64,000 nt of DNA from Streptomyces marispadix (GTDB lineage Bacteria > Actinomycetota > Actinomycetes > Streptomycetales > Streptomycetaceae): contig NZ_JAKWJU010000002.1 in the NCBI RefSeq assembly GCF_022524345.1, positions 3,038,001 to 3,102,000 of the forward strand, read 5' to 3'. Under the pieces are notes generated by a model. The model did not search any database. It had not been told where the DNA came from and saw only the letters and a list, made by a program, of their open reading frames with translations. Position numbers and translations under genes: made by a program. Shown here piece after piece: positions 1 to 7,606 of this stretch; the stretch's first letter is position 1; every line of letters begins with the position of its first letter.

Positions 1-176
1 AACCGGAGCGCGGATACGCGGATACGCGGCGCCTCGGGACCCGAGGCGGCCGGAAACGCGGCGCCGTCGGGAGCCGCCCCGCCGCGCCCTCGCCGGATCT
101 CGCCCCCGGATCTCGCCCTCCCCGGCATATTCCAACCGCCACCCCCGCGGGCCCCTCGTGTGCAAGCCTCCTTGCC

Positions 177-200
177 TGCGTATGAGGTTCGTCATACGCA
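177..200. promoter_or_regulatory. 24-bp inverted repeat upstream of the ABC/two-component operon
   Basis: Two perfect 9-base arms (TGCGTATGA and TCATACGCA) are separated by 6 bases and lie 54 bases before the first start codon of the operon. The operon ends in a LuxR-family response regulator, and such regulators bind inverted repeats. An autoregulatory operator is therefore the simplest reading, but this is inference. Nothing else is seen in bases 1-253. Confidence 0.5.
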
Positions 201-253
201 CTCGTGACAGCGCGCACCGGGCAACCGCCGGGCCACACGGAAGACTGAGGGAC

Positions 254-1246
254 ATGGATGCGATCGAGGTCGACGGACTCAAACGGCGATACGCGAAGGG
301 CTTCGAAGCCGTGCGAGGCGTCTCGTTCTCCGTACGGGAGGGCGAGATCTTCGCGCTGCTGGGCACCAACGGAGCGGGCAAGACCTCCACTGTCGAACTG
401 CTGGAGGGCCTGGCGCGCCCCAGCGGCGGCAAGGTGAAGGTGCTCGGATTCGACCCGTATTCGGAACGCACCGCCGTGCGGCCCCGCACTGGCGTGATGC
501 TTCAGGAGGGCGGCTTTCCCTCGGAGTTGACGGTCACCGAGACGATTCGGATGTGGGCGGGCTGCACCAGCGACGCGCGTCCCATCCGTGAGGTGCTGGC
601 CCAGGTCGGGCTCTCCGACCGGCGTGCGAACGTACGCGTGAAGCAGCTCTCCGGCGGTGAACGGCGGCGACTGGACCTGGCGATGGCGCTCGTCGGGCAC
701 CCCGAGGTGCTCTTCCTGGACGAGCCGACCACCGGCATGGACCCCGAAGGGCGGCGCGACACCTGGGAGTTGGTGCGTGAGCTGCGCAGGGCGGGCACGA
801 CCGTGCTGCTGACCACGCACTATCTGGAGGAGGCCGAGGAGCTGGCCGACCGGCTGGCCATCATGCGCTCGGGGCGCATCGTCACCGCCGGCACTCCCGA
901 ACAGGTCGTCGCGGAGCGCCCGTCGAGCATCCGCTTCACGCTGCCGGCCGGTCTCGCGCCGCATCACCTTCCGCCGACGCTGCCGCCGGCCGCCGTCAAC
1001 GAGGGCGGTCGCGTGGAGATCCGTACGCCGCGGCTCCAGGACGCGCTCACCGATCTGCTGCTGTGGGCACGCCAGTCCGGGGTCGAGCTGCCGGGGCTGC
1101 ACGCCCGTACGGCCACGCTCGAGGAGGTCTTCCTGGAGATAGCGCAACGGCCGGAGGAGGAGACGGGCGAAGGCCAGGGGCCGGGCGGCGCCGCACCGAG
1201 CCAGGACGGCCCGGCCGGCGGCGAGATGGAGGTGGAGCGGGTATGA
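254..1246 (+). CDS. ABC transporter ATP-binding protein (ABC-2 type)
   Basis: This is the nucleotide-binding subunit that powers the permease encoded next, at the inner face of the membrane. Visible motifs are Walker A GTNGAGKTS (residues 37-45), the signature LSGGERRRLDLA (about 132), Walker B FLDEPTTGMDP (about 154) and an H-loop in TTHYLEEAEELA. A longer frame opens upstream, but the ATG at 254 has an AGGGA ribosome site and starts directly at the usual family N-terminus. The last 30 residues are rich in Gly, Glu and Pro. The stop overlaps the next start (ATGA). The four-gene context, with a sensor kinase and regulator, suggests an efflux system switched on by a membrane signal, for example drug or peptide stress. 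The substrate is unknown. Confidence 0.93.
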   Translation: MDAIEVDGLKRRYAKGFEAVRGVSFSVREGEIFALLGTNGAGKTSTVELLEGLARPSGGKVKVLGFDPYSERTAVRPRTGVMLQEGGFPSELTVTETIRMWAGCTSDARPIREVLAQVGLSDRRANVRVKQLSGGERRRLDLAMALVGHPEVLFLDEPTTGMDPEGRRDTWELVRELRRAGTTVLLTTHYLEEAEELADRLAIMRSGRIVTAGTPEQVVAERPSSIRFTLPAGLAPHHLPPTLPPAAVNEGGRVEIRTPRLQDALTDLLLWARQSGVELPGLHARTATLEEVFLEIAQRPEEETGEGQGPGGAAPSQDGPAGGEMEVERV

Positions 1247-2055
1247 GCACCACGGACGCGGCCACGGTCAAGGCACCGGGCAGGGTGGACACTTCGGCGA
1301 TGGGGCGGCGCCTGCGTGCCCTGGGACGAGCCGAGTTGACGCTGCTGATGCGCAACAAGGCGATGCTCTTCGTCGCACTCGCCACTCCCGTACTGCTCAC
1401 GATCCTGATGCGGCAGACGATCAGCGGCATGAACCTCAAGGGCACCGGCCTCTCGATGGGGACGGTGCTGATCCCGGGCTCGATCGGGTACGTGCTGGTC
1501 TTCGCCGTCTACGCCAATCTGACCGGCATCTACGTCACCCGGCGCGAGGAGCTGGTGCTGAAGCGGCTGCGCACCGGTGAGGCGAGCGACGGCGAGATCC
1601 TGACGGGCAGCGCGCTGCCGTCGCTGGTGCTGGCGCTCGGGCAGTGCGCGCTGCTGCTGGCCGGCGGTGCGGCCGTGCTCGACCTCGCCCCGCCGGAGCG
1701 GCCCGAACTCGTCGTCGCGGGCGTGCTGCTGGGACTGGTGCTGATGGTGCTGCTGGCCGCGGTGTCGGCCGCCTTCACACGGACCACGGAGGCGTCGCAG
1801 ATCACCACGTTCCCGTTCATGGCGATCTCTTTCGTGGGGTCCGGTGTCGTGGTCCCGCTGGATGTGATGCCGGACGCGCTCGCCAACGTGTGTTCCCTGC
1901 TGCCGGTGTCGCCGACCATGGAGCTGGTACGCAACGGCTGGGTGGGCACCCTGAGCGGCGCGGACACCGTCAAGGCACTCGTCGTGCTGGTGGTGTGGAT
2001 CGTCCTCGGCACGCTCGCCGTACGGCGCTGGTTCCCCTGGGAGCCGCGGCGGTAG
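1243..2055 (+). CDS. ABC-2 type transporter permease
   Basis: A 270-residue membrane subunit that pairs with the preceding ATPase. It begins MSTTDAATVK at the ATG overlapping the ATPase stop. After a polar N-terminus there is a first hydrophobic segment (MLFVALATPVLLTIL), then further segments around LVFAVYANLTG, LVLALGQCALLLAGG, VLLGLVLMVLLAAVSAAF, FPFMAISFVGSGVVVPL and a last one before the Arg-rich end. This is the six-segment plan of ABC-2 exporters. Translational coupling to the ATPase supports a 2+2 complex. The substrate cannot be told from sequence. Confidence 0.9.
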   Translation: MSTTDAATVKAPGRVDTSAMGRRLRALGRAELTLLMRNKAMLFVALATPVLLTILMRQTISGMNLKGTGLSMGTVLIPGSIGYVLVFAVYANLTGIYVTRREELVLKRLRTGEASDGEILTGSALPSLVLALGQCALLLAGGAAVLDLAPPERPELVVAGVLLGLVLMVLLAAVSAAFTRTTEASQITTFPFMAISFVGSGVVVPLDVMPDALANVCSLLPVSPTMELVRNGWVGTLSGADTVKALVVLVVWIVLGTLAVRRWFPWEPRR

Positions 2056-2079
2056 ACGGAGGACGAGGAGCATGGGCAC

Positions 2080-3498
2080 GTGATCGGCTGGTGGGTGTCC
2101 CCGAAGTACCGCCGCTGGCGGGAGCGCAGCAGCCACGAGCAGGTCGAGGCGTCGACGCGCTGGATGCTCGTGGCCTACGCCTGGGTCATCCTCATCGGCT
2201 TCGTCGCACAGCTCGTGCCCAACTCGGGCCCGGAGCCTCTGCCTTCGGCCCTCGCCTGGACCGTGCTCGGCATGGGCCTGGTGCAGTGCATGCTCTGTAC
2301 CGGCGTGCTGCACCAGGCCCTCGACAGTTATCTGGGGACGCGCACCGTCGGGCGCACACAGCTCGTCCTGCCCGCGTCGCTCGTCGGGGCGATGACCGCG
2401 CTGACCGTGGCGCTCGTCGCGCTGGACGCGGTCGAGGGCGCGCTGACCGTGGGGCTGGCGCTGTACGGGACGCTGGCGCCGTTCGCGGTGACTTTCGGCG
2501 TGGCGGTGCCGCGCCGTACGGCGGCGCTGGCGCTGTGCGGCTATATCGCCGCGGCACCGGCCGCACTGGCGGCGGCGGGGATGGAGTGGTCGCGGGTGCT
2601 GGCGGCGGCGATCGTGTCGGGGCTCGGCGGGCTCATCTCGGTGTTCACCGGGCGCTCCTCGGCCTGGTACATCGCCGTGATCAGGGAGCTTCAGGAGGCC
2701 AGGGGCGTACAGGCGAGGCTGGCGGTCGCCGAGGAGCGGCTGCGCTTCAGCCGCGATCTGCACGACGTGATGGGACGCAATCTCTCCGCGATCGCGCTCA
2801 AGAGCGAACTGGCGGCGCAGCTCGCCCAGCGCGGGACGTCCGCTGAGGCGTCCGTGGAGCAGATGACGCAGGTGCAGCGCATCGCCCGTGAGTCGCAGTC
2901 GGAGGTGCGTGCGGTGGTGCGCGGCTACCGCGAGGTGGATCTGCCGACCGAACTCGCGGGCGCCCGCGGGATTCTGCGCGCCGCCGGGGTGGACTGCCGT
3001 ACGGACAACGGCGGTTCGCGTCTTCCGGCACCCGTGCAGGCCGCGCTGGGCTGGGTCGTACGGGAGGGCGCGACGAATGTGCTGCGGCACGCGGACGCCA
3101 CGTGGTGCACAGTATGGGTGGGCACGGACTCCTCGGGCGGCAGTGCGCTGCTGGTCATGGAGAACGACGGTGTACGTGCCGGTCCGGGCGGCGGGCGCAG
3201 CGGCTCCGGGCTCGCGGGGCTGCGGGAGCGACTCGACGGGGTCGGGGGCACGCTGCGGGCCGAACGGGTCGGCGAGAGCGGTACGTTCCGGCTGAGGGCG
3301 GAGGTCCCGCTGGCGACGGCGCACGGCGCCGGAGGCGAGGCCGCGCCCGGCACCGACGGCGGCACTGGCACGGACGGCGGCGCCGGTACGGACGGCGGCG
3401 CGGGCAGCGGCAGCGGCAGCCGCAGCCGCAGTGGCACCCAGGCCGGTGACTCCGCGGAGCCCACCGGTGGTACGGACGGGAAGGACACGGCGGAGTGA
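2080..3498 (+). CDS. Two-component sensor histidine kinase (HisKA_3 / NarL class)
   Basis: A membrane sensor kinase of 472 residues. Start is the GTG at 2080, preceded by GGACGAGGAG; an ATG 8 bases earlier runs into a stop. The first 200 residues hold about six hydrophobic segments without a large extracellular loop, so the signal is probably sensed in the membrane. The dimerisation box RDLHDVMGRNLSAIALK carries the phospho-acceptor His228. An N-box (EGATNVLRHA) and a G-box (GSGLAGLRERL) of the HATPase follow. The tail beyond residue about 415 is a Gly/Thr/Ser repeat with no domain. The stop overlaps the response-regulator start. The partner is the next gene, and the likely output is control of the ABC genes in front. 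Confidence 0.92.
   Translation: MIGWWVSPKYRRWRERSSHEQVEASTRWMLVAYAWVILIGFVAQLVPNSGPEPLPSALAWTVLGMGLVQCMLCTGVLHQALDSYLGTRTVGRTQLVLPASLVGAMTALTVALVALDAVEGALTVGLALYGTLAPFAVTFGVAVPRRTAALALCGYIAAAPAALAAAGMEWSRVLAAAIVSGLGGLISVFTGRSSAWYIAVIRELQEARGVQARLAVAEERLRFSRDLHDVMGRNLSAIALKSELAAQLAQRGTSAEASVEQMTQVQRIARESQSEVRAVVRGYREVDLPTELAGARGILRAAGVDCRTDNGGSRLPAPVQAALGWVVREGATNVLRHADATWCTVWVGTDSSGGSALLVMENDGVRAGPGGGRSGSGLAGLRERLDGVGGTLRAERVGESGTFRLRAEVPLATAHGAGGEAAPGTDGGTGTDGGAGTDGGAGSGSGSRSRSGTQAGDSAEPTGGTDGKDTAE
3349..3402 (+). repeat. In-frame 18-bp tandem repeat in the kinase tail
   Basis: Three copies of an 18-base unit encode G-T-D-G-G-T/A near the C-terminus of the sensor kinase, followed by a GSGSGSRSRS stretch. 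This is a low-complexity linker. Copies differ mainly at third codon positions, so it is protein-coding repeat expansion with drift. Confidence 0.8.
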
Positions 3499-4274
3499 GC
3501 AGCGCGAACAGCGAGCCGGAGCGGGAAGGCGAGCGGGATTGCGTGCCCGGCTCCGGGCACGGCGGCGAAGCCGCATCCGGTGCCGCGGCCCACTCCGGGT
3601 CCGGGGCCGAGTCCGGTGCCAAGTCCAGCGCCGGGCCCGAGTCCGTGCCCGGCGGCCGGCCGCCCGGCACCATCCGCGTTCTGCTCGCCGACGACGAGCA
3701 TCTGATCCGGGGCGCGCTGGCCGCGCTTCTCGCGCTGGAGGAGGACCTGACGATCGTCGCCGAGGCGGCGTCCGGGCCTGAGGCGCTGGCGATGGCCCGC
3801 GCGAACGAACCCGACGTGGCCGTACTGGACTTGCAGATGCCGGGCGCGGACGGCGTGCAGGTCGCCACGGACCTGCGTGACGAACTGCCCTCGTGCCGGA
3901 CCATGATCGTGACCAGCCACGCCCGTCCGGGCCATCTCAAGCGCGCTCTCGCGGCAGGCGTCAGGGGCTTCGTCCCGAAGACCGCCTCCGCGCAGCAGCT
4001 CGCGGAGATCATCCGCAGCGTGCACGAGGGAACCCGTTACGTGGACCCGGAGTTGGCGGCCGACGCGATCAGCACTGGCGACTCCCCGCTGACGGCCCGC
4101 GAGGCCGAGCTGCTCGCCCTGGCGGCGAACGGCTCCCCCGTGGCGGAGATCGCCGAGCGCGTCTCGCTCACGCCCGGCACCGTACGCAACTACCTCTCGG
4201 CGGCGACCGCGAAGCTCGGTGCGGAGAACAGACACGCGGCGGCACGCATGGCGCGCGAGCGCGGCTGGCTCTGA
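3495..4274 (+). CDS. LuxR/NarL-family response regulator
   Basis: A 259-residue regulator whose GTG start overlaps the kinase stop (GTGA). Residues 1 to about 57 are an unusual Gly/Ser/Ala/Glu-rich extension without a domain. The receiver follows: acidic pair D66-D67 in LLADDEH, phospho-acceptor D112 in VAVLDLQMPG, and K162 in FVPKTAS. The C-terminal helix-turn-helix (LTAREAELLALAANG to the end) is of the LuxR type. It is likely to bind the inverted repeat at 177-200 and control its own operon; this is inferred from position only. Because the operon lies next to the RiPP cluster, it could serve as an immunity or stress-response module for that peptide, but no sequence proves this. Confidence 0.93.
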   Translation: MSSANSEPEREGERDCVPGSGHGGEAASGAAAHSGSGAESGAKSSAGPESVPGGRPPGTIRVLLADDEHLIRGALAALLALEEDLTIVAEAASGPEALAMARANEPDVAVLDLQMPGADGVQVATDLRDELPSCRTMIVTSHARPGHLKRALAAGVRGFVPKTASAQQLAEIIRSVHEGTRYVDPELAADAISTGDSPLTAREAELLALAANGSPVAEIAERVSLTPGTVRNYLSAATAKLGAENRHAAARMARERGWL

Positions 4275-4913
4275 GGCGCCGCCGGACGCTCGCGGGGCTG
4301 GCGGGGCGGACGGCACTCGGCGGCCGGGCACGGATGCTCAACCGGCCGCGGACTCACGTCGGTTGGCGCCGTCGTGACATCCAGCACGCGACGGGCCCCG
4401 GGCGCGCAGTGGTCGGCGGGTACCGCCCGCCTGCTCCGACAGCCGCTCACACGGGGCGAATTCGGACGATCCAGTTTCTCGGGTCGAAGCCGGGGAAAGC
4501 ATTGCGATGCGGATATCTCTCCCTATCCCTTGCGTACCCCCGTGCCAATTCTCAAAGATTGAGGTTTACTTGAGCATGGCCGCCGGGAACCTGGAAAACA
4601 GGCACTGACCGGTAACGAATAGGTCCAGGCCATTATCAGCCGTGGCATAAAGCTGTCGCATTGCGCTGCAACAAACTGTCACGGATTCCTCTTCTGCCGC
4701 GCATCCCGTGCTGGCATCTTCATCCCTGCGGAAGCGAACCTGGGCATTCACGGGGAGGCAAGCGTGCGCTGGACCCGCTTCGCTGAAGTTTACGGTGACG
4801 ACCGAAAGCTCAACCGACGGGGGACCCGCGCCCGGTGACCACCCTGAGCTTCCTGGCTTCGACCACTTTCGCGAGGAACAGCCAGTCATGTCTCACAAGC
4901 TCGGAGGAATCCC
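4275..4913. other. Long intergenic region before the RiPP precursor genes
   Basis: 639 bases without a convincing gene. The part from about 4480 to 4700 is clearly richer in A and T than its surroundings, as expected for a promoter region. The small reading frames here have poor codon bias. The ribosome site for the first precursor is GGAGGA at about 4903-4908. No clear terminator after the response regulator was found. Confidence 0.6.
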
Positions 4914-5087
4914 ATGCTGGAAGAGAAGCTGAACCTGAAGATTCAGGACCAGCTCCACGAGGAGCACGCCGGCGAGATCGCCGAGGAAGCGGCTCCGGTC
5001 CTCGCCACCCCCGCTCTCGCGGGTGCCTTCGTCGGCGGTGCGGCCGTCGTGACCGGCGCGTACGCCGCCGGCAAGGCTGTCGGCTGA
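4914..5087 (+). CDS. Linaridin-type RiPP precursor peptide 1
   Basis: A 57-residue peptide with a good ribosome site (GGAGGA, 5-6 bases before the ATG). Residues 1-27 are a charged, Glu-rich leader (MLEEKLNLKIQDQL...). At residues 28-33 stands PVLATP, which fits the PxxxTP motif known from linaridin precursors. After it come 24 small and hydrophobic residues rich in Ala, Gly and Val, with a single Thr (T47), one Tyr, one Lys, no Cys and no Ser, ending AGKAVG. In cypemycin the mature peptide begins with the residue before TP. By analogy the product would start at Ala31, where the methyltransferase could dimethylate it. Being followed by a second precursor and linH/linL/linM/linT-like genes makes the assignment strong, though cleavage and modification are inferred. 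Confidence 0.85.
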   Translation: MLEEKLNLKIQDQLHEEHAGEIAEEAAPVLATPALAGAFVGGAAVVTGAYAAGKAVG

Positions 5088-5103
5088 CCACCGGCACGAC
5101 ACG

Positions 5104-5127
5104 CGGCCGGTCAACTCGGTCCGGCCG
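5104..5127 (+). other. Short hairpin between the two precursor genes
   Basis: Arms CGGCCGG (5104-5110) and CCGGCCG (5121-5127) enclose a 10-base loop in the 104-base gap between the precursors. It may stabilise or partly terminate the first precursor message. Evidence is the inverted repeat only. Confidence 0.35.
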
Positions 5128-5191
5128 TCGACCATTCGCCCTCCACGGGACAGCGGCGTTCCGTAGGGCTCAGAACAGAAGGAGTGCGCAC

Positions 5192-5371
5192 ATGATCGAT
5201 GTGACCTCGCACATCAACGAGTCGGCGGAGATCTCCGCCGTGGAGATCAACGACGCCGAGGGTGTCATCTTCACCGACTACACCCCGGTGATGGGCACCC
5301 CCGGCGCCTTCCTCGGCGGCGTCGCCATCGCCTCGGCGACGGTTGCCGCCTTCGAGCAGGGCAACAGCTGA
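5192..5371 (+). CDS. Linaridin-type RiPP precursor peptide 2
   Basis: A 59-residue peptide, ATG preceded by AAGGAG at 8 bases. The leader (residues 1-31) is acidic and contains AVEINDAEGVIFTDYT. PVMGTP at residues 32-37 again fits PxxxTP and aligns with PVLATP of precursor 1. The following 22 residues start GAFLGG, matching GAFVGG in precursor 1, and are mostly small and hydrophobic, with one Thr (T50) and two Ser, ending AFEQGNS. The leaders of the two precursors differ much more than the region around the motif. So the locus probably makes two related but distinct linear peptides with the same enzymes. By analogy with cypemycin the product would begin at Gly35. Confidence 0.83.
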   Translation: MIDVTSHINESAEISAVEINDAEGVIFTDYTPVMGTPGAFLGGVAIASATVAAFEQGNS

Positions 5372-5671
5372 TCCAGCCACTGAGCCACTGATCACGCGGC
5401 CTCGTGGTACCCCCTTCTACGCGGCCGTATGAGACGGGGCTCCGCCCGGTCGGCCGGTCCTGACACCGGCCGACCGGGTAACACCATCATCGATGAAGGT
5501 TTCTTTCAAGTCGGCCCAGACCAACTGCCGGTTATTTGCTCACTATTCCCCGATTCTCCGCAGTTGTCTTCGCGGCCGACGCGACCTCGACTTTCGCACC
5601 ACGCCCTCCCGTCATTCACCGCGACTCAGACCGCCACCCCCCACTCCGGGACCGGTACCGAGGAGACCGAC
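5372..5671. other. 300-base gap between precursor 2 and linH
   Basis: No gene is supported here. The hydrolase frame stays open upstream to 5429, but codon use is poor before 5672. The gap holds the strong hairpin at 5445-5478 and an AT-richer stretch just before the linH ribosome site. Confidence 0.6.
5445..5478 (+). terminator. 14-bp hairpin after the precursor genes
   Basis: Perfect 14-base arms (CCCGGTCGGCCGGT and its complement) enclose the 6-base loop CCTGAC, 74 bases after the second precursor stop. A leaky terminator at this place would keep precursor mRNA in excess over the enzyme mRNA, which is common in RiPP operons. No U-run follows, as is usual in Streptomyces. Confidence 0.65.
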
Positions 5672-7606
5672 GTGAAATCGCTTGCCAAAAAGCTGACCTC
5701 GACATTTCTCGGGCCGGTCCCGATCTCCCGTAGCCGTGCGCTTGCAATTTCCGAGCGGCTGACGGCGATGACTTCGCTCACATCGAGTCTCGAATACATC
5801 ACCCACCAGCGGCAGATACGCCGCGGAGGGCTCAACGACTGGACGATCGCGCGGAAGATGCACGCCTCGTCGACGCGTCCCACCAGGCGCTTTCTGGACG
5901 CCGTAGGAAATCAACGGACCACGCAGGCACTGCACATCGCGCGAATCGCGGCGAGCGCCGCGCTGCTCGCCCCCGGCAACTCCCGCTGGCGGGGCGCCGC
6001 CAACGTCTTTCTCGGCGTGAGCAACGCCGCCCTCTATCCGCGCCACCGCTACGGAACGGACGGCTCCGACCAGGTCTCCTCGTTCGTCCAGACGGCCGCC
6101 GGACTGGCCCGGCTCTCCACCCAACCCGCCGTCCAGGACGCGCTGTTGTGGTACGTGGCCCTACAGGCGAACCTGTCCTATCTGGTCTCCGGCTGGGTGA
6201 AGCTGCTGGGGCAGCCCTGGCGTGACGGCTCCGCGCTCAACGGCATCATGCGCACCCGTACCTACGGGCACGAGGGCCTGTGGAAGTTGACCAACCGCTA
6301 CCCGGTGCCCTCCCGTTATCTCGCGCACGGCGTGCTCGCCCTGGAGTGCCTGTTCCCAGTGGCGTACGCCAAAGGCGGTGCGCTGGCACGGCCGTTCATG
6401 GCGAGCGCCGCGGCCTTCCATCTGGCCAACGGCTACTTCATGGGCCTCGGCCGCTTCGTCACCGCCTTCGAGGCGATGCACCCGATGGTCGCCTACACCA
6501 GCGCGCCCAAGGACCACCCGGCGGTCGCGGGCCGCGACGACCGCATGCTGAAGGCCACCGCCTCCATGGCCGCCATCGGTGTGACCATTGCGGGTTTCCT
6601 CGCGGCGATGCGGAGGATGCGCGCCACCGACCCCTGGCCGCACGGCAAGGTGCTCACCAGCCGCCACGGCAACGAACTCCACTACAACGAGCGGATCTCC
6701 GACGACGAGAGGTCACCGGTGCTGGTGTTCGGTACCGGGATGATCTCCACGACGGAGCACTTCGGCTGGGTCACCGACAAGCTCGTCGAGGAGAGCGACT
6801 ACGGGATCATCACCTACAGCCGCGCCGGGTACGGGCCGAGCAAGCGCCGCAGCACAGGGCCGTACACCCTCCAGGAGTCGGTCGACGATCTGGTCGACCT
6901 GGTACGGGGGTCGGTGGCCGAGGGCCGCGACGTCTACCTCGCGGGGCACTCGCTCGGCGGTGAGATCGCACGCCGTGCGGCCGTCGAACTCGGCGGCCGC
7001 GTAAAGGGCGTGATCTACCTCGACAGTTCCCACCCGGACGAGCTGACCCGCTCCAAGCAGCAGCAGGAGGCCGCGGACCGGCTGAAGGACGGGCTGAACA
7101 TGTTCACGCGCAGCCTGCGGGCCGGGCTCGGTGCCACGCTCGTACGTCCCAAGTGGGTGCACGACCTGCCCGCGGAGGTACGCAGCCGGGCGTTCGCTCA
7201 GTACGCGGACAGCAAGCTGTGGCAGACCGGCATGCGCGAATGGGACGCCACGGAGGCCGACTTCCGCCGCTTCGAGGGGGACCTGCCGGCGATCGAGGCG
7301 CACGCGCTGGTGCTGTCGGCGCAGCGGACCGTCGACCGCGACCCCGAACAGCTCCTGATGCACAACGAGTTGGGCGCCGCACACCGCGGCGGGGGACGCG
7401 TCGTACACAACTCGGTGATCGAGGGCGCCGACCACGACACGATGCTCACGGACGCCCGCCTCGGCGGCGACGTGGGACGCCGGATTCTGGACTTCCTCCG
7501 CGAGGCGGAGGCCGCACAGGACGGCCGGGCCGGGAGCAGCCAGGCCGGGGGCGCCCGGAACAAGGGCGGTCAGTCCAAGGGGAACCAGTCCAAGGAGGCA
7601 CGATGA
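5672..7606 (+). CDS. linH: LinH-like membrane protein with C-terminal alpha/beta hydrolase domain
   Basis: A 644-residue protein. Start is the GTG at 5672 with AGGAG 7 bases before it; this gives VKSLAKKLTS as the N-terminus. Residues to about 330 hold several hydrophobic segments and resemble the HTTM / vitamin-K-carboxylase-like membrane fold. From about 340 an alpha/beta hydrolase begins (VLVFGTGM), with a nucleophile elbow GHSLG containing Ser427 and a likely catalytic His588 in EGADHDTM. This fusion is the hallmark architecture of CypH/LinH, needed for linaridin maturation and linked in the literature to dehydration or epimerisation of the precursor. The stop overlaps the linL start (ATGA), which fits a membrane complex of the two proteins. 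Confidence 0.87.
   Translation: MKSLAKKLTSTFLGPVPISRSRALAISERLTAMTSLTSSLEYITHQRQIRRGGLNDWTIARKMHASSTRPTRRFLDAVGNQRTTQALHIARIAASAALLAPGNSRWRGAANVFLGVSNAALYPRHRYGTDGSDQVSSFVQTAAGLARLSTQPAVQDALLWYVALQANLSYLVSGWVKLLGQPWRDGSALNGIMRTRTYGHEGLWKLTNRYPVPSRYLAHGVLALECLFPVAYAKGGALARPFMASAAAFHLANGYFMGLGRFVTAFEAMHPMVAYTSAPKDHPAVAGRDDRMLKATASMAAIGVTIAGFLAAMRRMRATDPWPHGKVLTSRHGNELHYNERISDDERSPVLVFGTGMISTTEHFGWVTDKLVEESDYGIITYSRAGYGPSKRRSTGPYTLQESVDDLVDLVRGSVAEGRDVYLAGHSLGGEIARRAAVELGGRVKGVIYLDSSHPDELTRSKQQQEAADRLKDGLNMFTRSLRAGLGATLVRPKWVHDLPAEVRSRAFAQYADSKLWQTGMREWDATEADFRRFEGDLPAIEAHALVLSAQRTVDRDPEQLLMHNELGAAHRGGGRVVHNSVIEGADHDTMLTDARLGGDVGRRILDFLREAEAAQDGRAGSSQAGGARNKGGQSKGNQSKEAR

Noticed and set aside
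964..3576. 870-codon minus-strand frame
   Set aside because: Arg/His/Pro-rich shadow of the ABC and kinase genes on the opposite strand; no domain and typical of high-GC antisense frames.
4708..4932. 74-codon plus-strand frame ending inside precursor 1
   Set aside because: Codon use is not GC3-biased, there is no ribosome site, and it overlaps the well-supported precursor start in another frame.
4914..5371. Daptide or lanthipeptide precursors as alternative reading
   Set aside because: The cluster has no lanthionine synthetase and no Cys in the cores. Daptides need a C-terminal Thr and an aminotransferase in the operon, both missing here; the only class III aminotransferase is 10 kb away with its own GntR gene.
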